A DNA stretch of 52,840 bases. Source: an uncultured Burkholderiales bacterium. Its GTDB lineage: Bacteria; Pseudomonadota; Gammaproteobacteria; Burkholderiales; Burkholderiaceae_C. A program made the translations under genes and the position numbers. The stretch lies in the NCBI GenBank assembly GCA_903870145.1, contig CAIQBO010000023.1:1-52840 (forward strand), read 5' to 3'. The notes below the pieces were generated by a model. The model ran no database searches. It was given only the letters and a program-made list of their open reading frames with translations, and was not told the DNA's origin. Shown here piece by piece: positions 33,815-43,649 of the stretch (its first letter is position 1; the number at the start of each line of letters is the position of its first letter).

Positions 33815-35646
33815 GCTTAAAGAACCCTGCGGCCGTGCACTGCACGGTAGACATCACGCGTTACAACGCGCATATTTTTCAAGTCACTTTGCACATTGCC
33901 AAGCCCCAAAGCCCACAAAATGTAGCTTTGCCCGCCTGGATTCCGGGAAGTTACTTGATGCGTGAATTTTCCAAAAATTTACAAAACTTGAAAGCCCAGC
34001 AAGGGGGCCGCGCTGTTGCTGTTTTGCAGCAAAATAAATCTCAATGGACACTCGACTGCCAAGCCGATCAAGCCCTGACTTTGCACTACGAAGTTTATGC
34101 TTTGGACGCCTCCGTTCGCACCGCTTGGCTAGACAGTCAACGTGGTTTCTTCAACGCCACCAGCCTGTGTTTGCAGGTTCAAGGGCAAGAAGAATTGCCC
34201 CATGCATTGACCCTCCTGCCCATCGTTAACAAGAAACCACTTACCGCCGCAAGCACCGGTGTTGCAGGCTGGCATGTAGCCACTGGCTTGTCGAGCGTCA
34301 AAGTCAACCGCCAAGGCTTTGGCACGTATACCGCCGCCAATTACGACGAGTTGGCCGACTGCCCCATAGAGATGGGGCACTTTTGGCGCGGCGAATTTAC
34401 CGCTTGCGGCATCGCGCACAGTTTTGTAGTGGCTGGCGCCCTGCCCTCCTTCGATCATGCACGCTTGATCGCTGACACACAAAAAATTTGCGAAACACAA
34501 ATTCGTTTTTGGCATTCCAGCGCTGCCAGCGACAAGCGTGCAGGCGCTGTAGCGCCGCATCAAACATATATTTTCATGCTCAACGCGGTCGACGAGGGCT
34601 ATGGCGGTTTAGAGCACCGCAACAGCACCGCATTGATTTGCAAACGCAAAGATTTGCCGCAAGTCAATGCCAGCAAGGCCTCTGAAGGCTATGTCACTTT
34701 GCTGGGCTTGATCAGCCATGAATATTTCCACACATGGAATGTCAAGCAACTCAGGCCGGCAGAATTCACGCGCTACAACTACACCCAAGAAAACTACACG
34801 CAACTGCTGTGGTTTTTTGAAGGCTTCACCAGTTACTACGATGATTTGCTGCTACGCCGATCTGGCTTGATCGACGACACCACATATTTCAAACTGCTCA
34901 ACAAAACCATCAACCAAGTGCTGCAAACGCCCGGGCGACTTGTGCAATCGGTGGCGCAATCGAGCTTTGATGCCTGGGTCAAATACTACCGGCAAGATGA
35001 GAACACCCCCAACGCCACAGTGAGTTACTACAGCAAAGGCGCTTTGGTTGCGCTGTGCCTGGACTTGGCGCTGCGCTCAGAGGGTGCATCTAATTTAGAC
35101 CATGTGATGCGCGGTCTGTGGCAACGCTGCCAAGGCGGGCCCATGCGAGAGGAAGATTTACTGACCGAGTTGAAGGCTCAAACGGGTCGCAGCTGGAAAA
35201 AAGAAATCAAGGCTTGGGTGCATAGCACTTCAGAACTTCCGCTGAAAAAATTCCTGATCACACAGTCTGTGCAAGTGCACCAAGATCCGCCGCAAATGGC
35301 GCAGCGCTTAGGCCTTCGTGCCACTGAAACGCAAGGCTTCGTGCACATCAAATCAGTGCTGCGCGGCGGCGCCGCAGAAAAAGCTGGCATGGCTGCAGGG
35401 GACGAATGGTGGGCCTTGGAAGTCAGCGCGCCCCCAAGCAACATACCCCGCTCCAAGTCAACACCACAGCGCTGGCGATTGCGCAAACTGGACGAGCTCA
35501 CATCCTTGTTAGGCACTCAGGCAAAGGCCGTGGCCTGGGTCTCGCGTGACCAGCGCATGCTGGAGTTGCCATTTGCATTGCCAAGCAACGAGACCACCTG
35601 GCGCCTGAGCGCCGGTGAGCGCAGCAGCGCCTGGCCCGCGGCCTGA
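33811..35646 (+). CDS. M61-family peptidase (glycyl aminopeptidase-like) with PDZ domain
   Basis: The 611-residue protein has the zinc motif HEYFH at residues 303-307 and the M61 signature HTWNVKQLRP after it. The N-terminal beta-sandwich contains ITRYNAHIFQV and WIPGSYLMREFSKN. A PDZ-like domain lies near the C-terminus. No signal peptide is seen, so it may be cytoplasmic. M61 enzymes cleave small N-terminal residues. The start at 33811 overlaps the DUF3429 gene by four bases; a longer frame from 33718 would run inside that gene. Confidence 0.92.
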   Translation: MSLKNPAAVHCTVDITRYNAHIFQVTLHIAKPQSPQNVALPAWIPGSYLMREFSKNLQNLKAQQGGRAVAVLQQNKSQWTLDCQADQALTLHYEVYALDASVRTAWLDSQRGFFNATSLCLQVQGQEELPHALTLLPIVNKKPLTAASTGVAGWHVATGLSSVKVNRQGFGTYTAANYDELADCPIEMGHFWRGEFTACGIAHSFVVAGALPSFDHARLIADTQKICETQIRFWHSSAASDKRAGAVAPHQTYIFMLNAVDEGYGGLEHRNSTALICKRKDLPQVNASKASEGYVTLLGLISHEYFHTWNVKQLRPAEFTRYNYTQENYTQLLWFFEGFTSYYDDLLLRRSGLIDDTTYFKLLNKTINQVLQTPGRLVQSVAQSSFDAWVKYYRQDENTPNATVSYYSKGALVALCLDLALRSEGASNLDHVMRGLWQRCQGGPMREEDLLTELKAQTGRSWKKEIKAWVHSTSELPLKKFLITQSVQVHQDPPQMAQRLGLRATETQGFVHIKSVLRGGAAEKAGMAAGDEWWALEVSAPPSNIPRSKSTPQRWRLRKLDELTSLLGTQAKAVAWVSRDQRMLELPFALPSNETTWRLSAGERSSAWPAA

Positions 35647-35653
35647 TTTCCTG

Positions 35654-36961
35654 CTAGGTCTTGTTGCGCAGGTCCAGCACCCGCTTGGCCTTGCCCTGGC
35701 TGCGTTCCACACCGCCTTCTGCGCGCAAGTCAATCGTCACGCTCGAGCCAATGTAGACCTTGATCTCATGCTGCAGCATCTTGGCTGCAGCCCGGGCCTC
35801 TATGCTGTCTGGTGACAAGCCTGGCCTGGTTTCAATGGCCACTTTCAAATCGTCCATGGGGCCTTCGCGGGTCAACACGCACTGATAGTGCGGCGCCAAT
35901 TCAGGGCGCTTTAAAATCAATTCTTCAATTTGAGTTGGAAACACATTGACGCCTCGAATGATCATCATGTCGTCGCTGCGTCCCGTGATTTTCTCCATGC
36001 GCCGCATGCTGCGGGCCGAGCCAGGCAGCAAGCGAGTCAAGTCGCGCGTGCGGTAACGAATGATGGGCAAAGCTTCCTTGGTCAAACTGGTGAAAACCAA
36101 TTCGCCCATTTCGCCATCGGCCACTGGCTCACCCGTCTCAGGGTGGATGATTTCAGGGTAGAAATGATCTTCCCAAATCGTTGGACCATCTTTGGTCTCA
36201 ATGCACTCGCTGGCAACGCCTGGGCCCATCACCTCTGACAAGCCGTAGATGTCCACCGCATCGATGCCCATGCGCTGCTCAATGGCCACGCGCATGTCAT
36301 TGGTCCAAGGCTCTGCGCCGAAAATACCAATGCGCAAAGAACTGCTGCGAGGGTCAATGCCTTGGCGCTCAAATTCATCTGCAATGGCCAACATGTAGCT
36401 GGGCGTGACCATGATGATCTCAGGCTTGAAATCTTGAATCAATTGCACTTGCCGCTCGGTTTGTCCACCACCAAACGGCACCACCGTCAGGCCCAATTTT
36501 TCAGCCCCGTAATGGGCACCCAAGCCGCCTGTGAACAAACCGTAGCCGTAGCTCACGTGCACCATGTCGCCTGGCTTAGCGCCTGCCGCGCGAATGCTGC
36601 GAGCCACCAAGGTGGCCCAGGTATCAATGTCACGCAAGGTGTAGCCCACCACCGTGGGCTTGCCCGTGGTGCCACTGGAGGCATGAATGCGAGCGCACTG
36701 CGCACGCGGCACAGCGAACATGCCGTACGGATAGCTGCTTCGAAAATCAAGCTTGGTTGTCATCGGAAACTTGGCCAAATCAGCCAAGCTTTTGCAATCG
36801 TCAGGGTGCACGCCCGCAGCATCAAACTTGGCGCGGTAAACCGGTGAATTGGCATACGCATGCTTGAGTGTTGACTTCAAGCGCTTGAGCTGCAATGAGC
36901 GCAGTTCGTCAACGCTGGCTTTTTCAATGGGCTCTAAATTAAACGCAGATGCAAAGCTCAA
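35654..36961 (-). CDS. paaK: Phenylacetate-CoA ligase
   Basis: PaaK activates phenylacetate to phenylacetyl-CoA, the entry step of the aerobic hybrid pathway. The 435-residue adenylate-forming enzyme has the ATP motif HASSGTTGKPTVVGYT, the acidic YGLSEVMGPG block and the C-terminal hinge TGRSDDMMIIRGVNVFPTQIE. It overlaps paaI by four bases. The multicomponent epoxidase genes (paaABCDE) are not in this window. Confidence 0.95.
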   Translation of the reverse strand: MSFASAFNLEPIEKASVDELRSLQLKRLKSTLKHAYANSPVYRAKFDAAGVHPDDCKSLADLAKFPMTTKLDFRSSYPYGMFAVPRAQCARIHASSGTTGKPTVVGYTLRDIDTWATLVARSIRAAGAKPGDMVHVSYGYGLFTGGLGAHYGAEKLGLTVVPFGGGQTERQVQLIQDFKPEIIMVTPSYMLAIADEFERQGIDPRSSSLRIGIFGAEPWTNDMRVAIEQRMGIDAVDIYGLSEVMGPGVASECIETKDGPTIWEDHFYPEIIHPETGEPVADGEMGELVFTSLTKEALPIIRYRTRDLTRLLPGSARSMRRMEKITGRSDDMMIIRGVNVFPTQIEELILKRPELAPHYQCVLTREGPMDDLKVAIETRPGLSPDSIEARAAAKMLQHEIKVYIGSSVTIDLRAEGGVERSQGKAKRVLDLRNKT

Positions 36962-37449
36962 GACGGTCTCCTCTGTGGAATCACTGTTCCTTGGATTTGC
37001 GCACTTTTACCGCGGAACATGGCGATGATTTCACCGCGCTGGTTGCTGACTTTCATGTCGTAAATGCCGTGACGCCCGCTCAAGGCTTGCTCTTGACCCT
37101 CGCAAGTCAGCACGTCGCCCAACTGCCCGGGCTTTAAAAATTCGATGCTGGCGCCAGACGCCACTGCAGCTTTGTTGTAGCTGTTGCAAGCAAAGGCGAA
37201 GGTCGAATCAGCCAAGGTGAAAATAAAACCACCATGGCAAATTTTGTGACCATTCAAATGCATTTCTTTCACGCTCATGCGCATCACGGCGCGCCCAGGT
37301 TCGCAGGTCAGCAGCTCCATGCCCATGGTGTCTTTGCTTGCCGTGTCTACAGCGAACATGGCCTCGCCCACTTGTTTGGCCACTTCCCATTCACTGAGTG
37401 AAGCTGCTTTTTTTTCTTCCGATTCAACCGGCAATGGACTCAAGCTCAT
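36958..37449 (-). CDS. paaI: Hydroxyphenylacetyl-CoA thioesterase PaaI
   Basis: PaaI is a hotdog-fold thioesterase that clears dead-end CoA esters of the phenylacetate pathway. The 163-residue protein has the helix-strand segment CHGGFIFTLADSTFAFACNSYN with the catalytic aspartate. It overlaps paaG and paaK by four bases at each end, so the three are translationally coupled. Confidence 0.93.
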   Translation of the reverse strand: MSLSPLPVESEEKKAASLSEWEVAKQVGEAMFAVDTASKDTMGMELLTCEPGRAVMRMSVKEMHLNGHKICHGGFIFTLADSTFAFACNSYNKAAVASGASIEFLKPGQLGDVLTCEGQEQALSGRHGIYDMKVSNQRGEIIAMFRGKSAQIQGTVIPQRRPS

Positions 37450-38249
37450 TCCCCTTTGAACTGGGCTGGGCGCTTTTGTAAGAAAGCTTGCACACCCTCA
37501 AAATAGTCGTGCGTTTGGCCCATCAATGATTGCGCATCGCGCTCTTGGTCCAACTGCTCTGACAAGCTGCGAGTGCCCGCACTTTGCAGCAATGCGCGGG
37601 TGGCCACCAAAGCTTTGGTGGGCATGGTTGCCAAGCGATCTGCCAACAGCAAAGCAGCGGCAAGCGGGTCTTCTGCAACATCCCAAATCAGGCCCCAATC
37701 TTTGGCTTGCTGAGCGCCCAATTTGTCGCCGGTCATGGCCAAGGCCAAGGCCCGCGGCAGCCCCAAACGCTCCACCAGCAGCCAACTGCTGCCCGCATCG
37801 GGAATCAATCCAATTTTGCTAAAGGCTTGAATGAAACTTGCGCCTGGCGCTGCAATGGCAATATCGCACGCCATGGCAATCGATGCCCCTGCCCCTGCTG
37901 CCACGCCGTTCACAGCCGCAACACAGGGCATGCGCAAACTTTGCAACCTGCGTGTGGTGGGGTTAAACGCTTGCTCAATGATGGGGCCTGGGTCCGCCCG
38001 TTTGATTTGATCAGGCCCCGGTGTGAAATCAAATTCAGACAAATCGGCACCAGCACAAAAAGCGCGTCCAGCGCCCGTGAGCACCATGGCACGGATCTCA
38101 GAGTCTGCTTCTGCTTGATCAAACGCAGACCATAAATCATGGTGCATTTGGCGTGTGAAACTGTTCAAGGCTTGCGGCCGGTTCATCGTGACCAAAGCCA
38201 CGGCGCCACGCTTTTCAAACAAGACGGTATTTTGCAAATCTGTACTCAT
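37446..38249 (-). CDS. paaG: 1,2-epoxyphenylacetyl-CoA isomerase PaaG
   Basis: PaaG converts the ring epoxide to the oxepin. The 267-residue crotonase-fold protein has the oxyanion-hole segments GAGRAFCAGADL and GVAAGAGASIAMACDI. The catalytic aspartate appears in IPDAGSSW, where hydratases have glutamate, which favours isomerase. It is the first gene of paaG-paaI-paaK, and its promoter region carries a TetR-type palindrome. Confidence 0.92.
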   Translation of the reverse strand: MSTDLQNTVLFEKRGAVALVTMNRPQALNSFTRQMHHDLWSAFDQAEADSEIRAMVLTGAGRAFCAGADLSEFDFTPGPDQIKRADPGPIIEQAFNPTTRRLQSLRMPCVAAVNGVAAGAGASIAMACDIAIAAPGASFIQAFSKIGLIPDAGSSWLLVERLGLPRALALAMTGDKLGAQQAKDWGLIWDVAEDPLAAALLLADRLATMPTKALVATRALLQSAGTRSLSEQLDQERDAQSLMGQTHDYFEGVQAFLQKRPAQFKGE

Positions 38250-38281
38250 GCTGTACTCCTCTTCAAGAAATGTACCATTTC

Positions 38282-38297
38282 CCGACCGATCGGTTGG
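38282..38297. promoter_or_regulatory. TetR-type operator candidate CCGACCGATCGGTTGG
   Basis: The core ACCGATCGGT is a perfect palindrome and the symmetry continues to 16 bases with one mismatched pair. It lies about 35-50 bases before the paaG start. ACCG-CGGT palindromes are known targets of TetR-family regulators of aromatic and fatty-acid CoA pathways (PaaR-like) in betaproteobacteria; which protein binds here is inference. Confidence 0.55.
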
Positions 38298-38315
38298 CTA
38301 ATGTTTTCCCTTAAA

Positions 38316-38331
38316 CACGGCAATTGCCGTG
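38316..38331. promoter_or_regulatory. Perfect 16-bp palindrome CACGGCAATTGCCGTG
   Basis: A complete dyad lies between paaG and the divergent enoyl-CoA hydratase gene, 18 bases from the ACCGATCGGT site. It could be a second operator, or a hairpin in an mRNA leader. TATAGT at 38356-38361 may be a -10 element for the plus-strand gene, but no matching -35 is obvious. Confidence 0.45.
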
Positions 38332-38401
38332 ACACCCCTAGGCCTGCGATGCCGCTATAGTCAAGCCTAGCTTTTAATTGACTCCCTACTGGAGACCTAT
38401 T

Positions 38402-39181
38402 TTGACTTACCAAACCATTGAAGTGCGCACTGAAGCCGGCAAGGTCGGCATTGTCACGTTGAACCGTCCAAAGGCCTTGAACGCCCTGAACAACCAACTC
38501 ATGGACGAGTTGGGCGCCGCCCTCAAAGCCTTTGACGCCGACCCCGCCATTGGCTGCATGATCGTGACGGGCAGCGAGAAAGCCTTTGCGGCAGGTGCAG
38601 ACATCACCGCCATGGCGCAACACCATTTCAGCGACGTCTACCAACAAGACTTCGTCACACGCAACTGGGAAATCATTCGCGGCGTTCGCAAACCCGTGAT
38701 TGCAGCGGTCAGCGGTTTTGCATTGGGAGGTGGTTGCGAATTGGCCATGATGTGCGACTTCATCATTGCCGCAGACAACGCCAAATTTGGTCAACCCGAA
38801 ATCAAGTTAGGCATTATTCCTGGCGCTGGTGGCACACAGCGTTTGCCCCGTGCACTGGGCAAAGCCAAAGCCATGGACATGGTCTTGACCGGCCGCATGA
38901 TGGACGCCGCAGAAGCCGAACGCTCAGGCCTGGTCAGCCGTGTGGTGGCCTTGGACAAACTCATGGACGAAGCATTGGGCGCAGCCTTGGTCATCTGCGG
39001 CATGGGCCAACTGGCCGTGATGGCCGCCAAAGAAAGCGTCAACCGAGCATTCGAAAGTGGCCTGAGCGACGGCGTGATGTTTGAGCGGCGCATGTTCCAT
39101 TCGATGTTTGCCACAGCCGATCAAAAAGAAGGCATGGACGCATTTTTAAACAAGCGTGCAGCGGTTTTCAAAAACCGTTGA
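38402..39181 (+). CDS. Enoyl-CoA hydratase (PaaF/FadB1-like)
   Basis: The 259-residue crotonase-fold enzyme has both catalytic glutamates, in [12 protein letters not shown] and [15 protein letters not shown]. It hydrates enoyl-CoA esters. The TTG at 38402 is my start: GGAGA precedes it at seven bases and it gives the family length; no ATG is available nearby. It faces paaG, so it may serve as PaaF of the same pathway, but general beta-oxidation is equally possible. Confidence 0.88.
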   Translation: MTYQTIEVRTEAGKVGIVTLNRPKALNALNNQLMDELGAALKAFDADPAIGCMIVTGSEKAFAAGADITAMAQHHFSDVYQQDFVTRNWEIIRGVRKPVIAAVSGFALGGGCELAMMCDFIIAADNAKFGQPEIKLGIIPGAGGTQRLPRALGKAKAMDMVLTGRMMDAAEAERSGLVSRVVALDKLMDEALGAALVICGMGQLAVMAAKESVNRAFESGLSDGVMFERRMFHSMFATADQKEGMDAFLNKRAAVFKNR

Positions 39182-39263
39182 CAGTTGATTCTGTTTTTTC
39201 TTTGACCATCGACATGCGCCCCTTGACGGCATTGAACCTCAGCATCGCCCGAAAGGCTCTGGC

Positions 39264-42200
39264 GTGCTAGTTAAGGTTGTTCGCGTTGCATTAGACCGCC
39301 CCTATACCTTTGTGGTCATGGCGCTGCTCATGTTGATCCTTGGCCCCATCGCCGCCCTGCGCACACCGACTGATATTTTTCCTGAAATTAAAATTCCAGT
39401 CATTGCGATTGCTTGGCAGTACACCGGTCTGCCAGCCGAACAAATGGCAGGGCGAATCAGCACGCAATTTCAAAGAGCCTTGACCACCACCGTCAATGAC
39501 ATTGAACACATTGAGGCCAACTCTTACGCCGGCATTGGCATTGTGAAAGTATTTTTTCAACCCGGCGTGAACATTGCTGTGGCCAACGCTCAGGTCACGG
39601 CCATCTCGCAAGTGGTCGTCAAGCAAATGCCCGCTGGCATGACGCCCCCTTTGATCATCAATTACAACGCATCCACTGTGCCTATTTTGCAGCTTGCCCT
39701 GTCAGGAAAAGGCATGTCGGAGCAAGCCCTTTTTGACGTGGGGGTCAACTCTGTCAGACCGCCCTTGGTCACGATTCCGGGAGCGGCCATTCCCTACCCC
39801 TATGGCGGCAAACAACGACTGGTTCAGATCGACTTGAACCCAGTGGCCCTGCAATCGCGTAACTTGTCTGCGCAAGACGTGGCCAATGCATTGTCTGCGC
39901 AGAATTTGATCGTGCCCATTGGCACTCAAAAAATTGGTGGCGTTGAATACAGCATGCGCTTGAACAATGCACCCAATGAGATTTCAGAGTTGGGAAATTT
40001 ACCCATTAAAACGGTCAATGGCGCCATGGTTTACATGCGCGATGTGGCCAACGTGCATGACGGCAATTCACCTCAAACCAGCATCGTCCATGTGGACGGC
40101 AGTCGATCGGTCTTGATGTCAGTGCTTAAAAACGGCAGCACCTCGACCTTGGCGATTGTCGATGGCATCAAAGAAAAACTCCAAGACATCAAAGCCGCAT
40201 TGCCAGCGAATTTAACAGTCCTGCCCATCAACGATCAATCGCTTTTTGTTCGCGCCGCCATTCATGGGGTGGCTCTGGAAGGGGCGATTGCTGCTGCTTT
40301 GACCAGTTTGATGATTCTTTTATTTCTGGGCAGTTGGCGCTCGACTTTGATCATTGCCGTGTCGATTCCTTTGTCTATCTTGGGCGCCATCATGGCTTTA
40401 TCAGCCCTTGGCGAAACCCTCAACATCATGACACTGGGCGGTTTGGCGCTGGCTGTGGGCATCTTGGTAGACGACGCCACCGTGACGATTGAAAACATCA
40501 ACTGGCATCTGGAAAAAGGCAAAGACGTTGAGACAGCCATCATTGATGGCGCCAATCAAATTGTGACTGCAGCATTTGTATCGCTGCTTTGCATTTGCAT
40601 CGTGTTTGTGCCCATGTTTTTCTTGCAAGGCGTCTCGCGGTATTTGTTTGTGCCTATGGCGCAGGCCGTGATGTTGGCCATGTTCTTCTCTTTCGTCTTA
40701 TCGCGCACTTTGGTGCCAACACTGTCTAAATTCTTGCTGCGACCCCATGCACCTCACACCGACATGCATGGCACGCGCGCTGCCCTGCCGGCCACACGCA
40801 ATCCCATTCTTCTTTTTCAAAGAATATTTGAAGAAAAATTTGAAGATTTTCGAAAAAATTATCACGAAATACTCAAGCTCGCCATTCAACTGCGCTGGAA
40901 ATTTGTAGTCGGGTTCATGACCGTGGTCTTAGCCTCTTTTGCTTTATTGCCCTATTTGGGCAGCAATTTTTTCCCAAGCGTCGACAGTGGGCAAATTTTG
41001 ATCCATGCACGCTTGCCCGTGGGCACCCGCGTAGAAGAATCAGCAGCCCGATTTGCGGTCATACAAGAACTCATTCGTCAAGTGATTCCCGCCGAAGAAA
41101 TCACCACCATGGTAGACAACATCGGTCTGCCACCAAGCAGCATCAACCTGATCTACAACAACACTGGCGTGATTGGATCCCAAGATGGTGACATTCAAAT
41201 CGCATTGCGCAAAGACCATGTGCCAACCGCTGACTACGTTCGCATCTTGAGGGAGCGCTTGCCGCACGCTTTTCCCGATACAGTTTTCTCATTTCCTCCG
41301 GCCGACATCGTCAGTCAAATTTTAAACTTTGGCGCACCCGCACCGATCGACATTCAAATTCGTGGCAACAACTTAGAGGCCAATTTCGGCTATGCCAACC
41401 AATTGCTCAAAGAAATTCGCAGCATCCCAGGCGTGGCCGATGCGCGCATTCAGCAGTCCTCCCAAAGCCCCATTTTGGAGCTCCGCATGGACCGCTCCCG
41501 GGCGCAAGATGTGGGCCTGACCGCTCGCGACATCACCAACAACTTGCTTGTCAATTTAGCTGGCAGCAGTCAAATTGCGCCAACGTATTGGTTAAACCCA
41601 GTCAATGGCGTTTCTTATCCCATCGTGATGCAAACCCCTCAGTACAACTTGGACTCGATCAACGCATTGAACAATTTACCTGTCAACAGCCCCTCCGGGG
41701 GCTCGCAGCAAGTGGTTGGTGGTTTGGTCAACCTGACCCGCAGCGCCAGTCAAGCGGTGGTCAGTCAATATGACATACAAACCATGGTTCAAATCAACGC
41801 TACAACGCAAGACCGCGATCTCGGGTCTGTGGCCAAAGAAATTCGCCGTGTTTTGGCCGACAAGGCAGCACAAATTCCACCAGGATCCAAGGTGGTTTTA
41901 CTCGGGCAGGTGCGCACCATGGACCATGCATTTTCAGGCTTGTTCTTTGGGCTGGCAGGCGCGGTGCTCTTGATTTATTTTTTGATCGTGGTGAACTTTC
42001 AGTCTTGGCGTGACCCCTTGGTGATCATCAGTGCCCTTCCCGCTGCTTTGGCCGGCATCGTATGGATTTTGTTTGCCACTCGAACCACATTGTCAGTGCC
42101 AGCGCTGACCGGTGCCATCATGTGCATGGGGGTTGCCACCGCCAACAGTGTTTTGGTTATCACATTTGCCCGCGAGAGACTCGCGCAATCAGGTGATGCT

Positions 42201-42467
42201 GTGATTGCAGCACTCGATGCAGGCTTTGTTCGATTCAGACCAGTTTTGATGACCGCCTTGGCCATGATCTTTGGCATGCTGCCAATGGCCTTAGGCCTGG
42301 GTGAAGGGGGCGAGCAAAACGCACCCTTGGGCAGAGCCGTCATTGGTGGTTTGCTTTTTGCCACACTGGCCACCCTGATTTTCGTGCCCGTGGTGTTTTG
42401 CTTAGCTCATGAAAATGATGGGCTTGAACCTGAAACAGATATTGCACCAGGAGCGCAACATGCATGA
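39264..42467 (+). CDS. RND-family efflux pump, inner-membrane permease
   Basis: The 1067-residue protein has the RND layout: two large periplasmic loops and twelve membrane helices. TM4 has the paired aspartates in GILVDDATVTIENI. The TM10 block reads GVATANSVLVI, lacking the lysine found in AcrB (SAKNAIL). The start is a GTG with AAAGG spaced seven bases before it. Substrate is unknown; by family it exports hydrophobic or amphiphilic compounds. The adaptor gene follows with an eight-base overlap, an order opposite to acrAB. No outer-membrane factor gene is nearby. Confidence 0.9.
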   Translation: MLVKVVRVALDRPYTFVVMALLMLILGPIAALRTPTDIFPEIKIPVIAIAWQYTGLPAEQMAGRISTQFQRALTTTVNDIEHIEANSYAGIGIVKVFFQPGVNIAVANAQVTAISQVVVKQMPAGMTPPLIINYNASTVPILQLALSGKGMSEQALFDVGVNSVRPPLVTIPGAAIPYPYGGKQRLVQIDLNPVALQSRNLSAQDVANALSAQNLIVPIGTQKIGGVEYSMRLNNAPNEISELGNLPIKTVNGAMVYMRDVANVHDGNSPQTSIVHVDGSRSVLMSVLKNGSTSTLAIVDGIKEKLQDIKAALPANLTVLPINDQSLFVRAAIHGVALEGAIAAALTSLMILLFLGSWRSTLIIAVSIPLSILGAIMALSALGETLNIMTLGGLALAVGILVDDATVTIENINWHLEKGKDVETAIIDGANQIVTAAFVSLLCICIVFVPMFFLQGVSRYLFVPMAQAVMLAMFFSFVLSRTLVPTLSKFLLRPHAPHTDMHGTRAALPATRNPILLFQRIFEEKFEDFRKNYHEILKLAIQLRWKFVVGFMTVVLASFALLPYLGSNFFPSVDSGQILIHARLPVGTRVEESAARFAVIQELIRQVIPAEEITTMVDNIGLPPSSINLIYNNTGVIGSQDGDIQIALRKDHVPTADYVRILRERLPHAFPDTVFSFPPADIVSQILNFGAPAPIDIQIRGNNLEANFGYANQLLKEIRSIPGVADARIQQSSQSPILELRMDRSRAQDVGLTARDITNNLLVNLAGSSQIAPTYWLNPVNGVSYPIVMQTPQYNLDSINALNNLPVNSPSGGSQQVVGGLVNLTRSASQAVVSQYDIQTMVQINATTQDRDLGSVAKEIRRVLADKAAQIPPGSKVVLLGQVRTMDHAFSGLFFGLAGAVLLIYFLIVVNFQSWRDPLVIISALPAALAGIVWILFATRTTLSVPALTGAIMCMGVATANSVLVITFARERLAQSGDAVIAALDAGFVRFRPVLMTALAMIFGMLPMALGLGEGGEQNAPLGRAVIGGLLFATLATLIFVPVVFCLAHENDGLEPETDIAPGAQHA

Positions 42468-43614
42468 TTCTTCCCAGTCCACCACCTCCAAGAGCAAACT
42501 CTTGCTTGCTGGTTTGGGCCTGCTCGCATTGAGTGCGGCTGTGGTGTTCAACGGCATTTCATCCAGGCAGTCTGATGACAAGCAGCTGCAAGCCCGCGTT
42601 CAAGCGCAGTCAACTCCCACAGTCACACTGGTGTCTCCAACGCAAGCCAGCACGGCCCCGCCAGCACTTGAGTTACCTGGTCGGATTGAAGCCTTCGCAC
42701 GCGCCTCCTTGTTTGCCCGCGTGAGTGGCTATTTGAAAAGCTGGCATGTGGACATCGGCAGCCCCGTCAAAGCTGGGCAACTGTTGGCTGAAATTGAAAC
42801 GCCCGACTTGGACCAACAACTGCTGCAGGCTCAGGCCGAGTTGGGCAGTGCTAAAGCCAATGCAGCCTTGTCATCGAGCACTGCCAAACGCTGGCAATCT
42901 TTGCAAGATCAAAATTTTGTCTCCCCCCAAGCAGTGGAAGAAAAACTAGCCGAATCTTTCGCCAAATTGGAACTGGCCAAGGCATCTCAAGCCAATGTAG
43001 CGCGTTTGCAAGCCATGAAAAATTTCGCCCGAATCGTAGCGCCCTTTGATGGCGTGGTCACCGCCAGACAAACAGATGTAGGCGCTTTGATCAATGTGGG
43101 CGGAGCGCCCGGGAGTGAGTTGTTCGTCGTATCCGACTTCAAGAAATTAAGGCTCTACGTGAACGTGCCCCAAAATTATGTCACTCAAATCAAGCTGGCA
43201 AGCACTGCACAATTTAAAGTTCCAGAAAATCCTGGTCACACTTATCCTGCCAAAGTTCAGTCATTGTCACAGTCCATCAACGCGGGCTCAGCCAGCATGC
43301 TGATTCAGTTGACAGCAGACAATGCCAAAACTCAACTCTTACCTGGTGGTTTTGCCAACGTGCTGTTTGAGCAGCCAGCGTCTGATGCGTTGATGCTGCC
43401 CCCCAGTGCGCTGATTTTTGGCAAAGATGGTTTGCGCGTTGCAACCGTTGACGCGCAAAACAAAGTACTGTTCAAGTCCATCAAAATTGCACGGGATTTT
43501 GGCTCTGCAGTTGAATTGGCTTCAGGTCTGTTGCCAACAGACCGTGTCATTGAAAATCCACCCGATGGCCTGCTCAATGGCGCCGTGGTCAACGTCAGCT
43601 CAAAAGAAAAATAA
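42460..43614 (+). CDS. RND efflux periplasmic adaptor (membrane fusion protein)
   Basis: The 384-residue protein has an N-terminal signal anchor (KLLLAGLGLLAL), a lipoyl-like half near GRIEAFARASLFARVSGYL, a coiled-coil alpha-hairpin (QLLQAQAELGSAKANAAL) and the second lipoyl half at IVAPFDGVVTARQTDVGALI. It links the inner pump to an outer-membrane channel. The start at 42460 has CAGGAG and overlaps the pump gene. Confidence 0.92.
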   Translation: MHDSSQSTTSKSKLLLAGLGLLALSAAVVFNGISSRQSDDKQLQARVQAQSTPTVTLVSPTQASTAPPALELPGRIEAFARASLFARVSGYLKSWHVDIGSPVKAGQLLAEIETPDLDQQLLQAQAELGSAKANAALSSSTAKRWQSLQDQNFVSPQAVEEKLAESFAKLELAKASQANVARLQAMKNFARIVAPFDGVVTARQTDVGALINVGGAPGSELFVVSDFKKLRLYVNVPQNYVTQIKLASTAQFKVPENPGHTYPAKVQSLSQSINAGSASMLIQLTADNAKTQLLPGGFANVLFEQPASDALMLPPSALIFGKDGLRVATVDAQNKVLFKSIKIARDFGSAVELASGLLPTDRVIENPPDGLLNGAVVNVSSKEK

Positions 43615-43649
43615 AAATCACAGCTCGAAACAAGGCGGCCTGCCGATGG

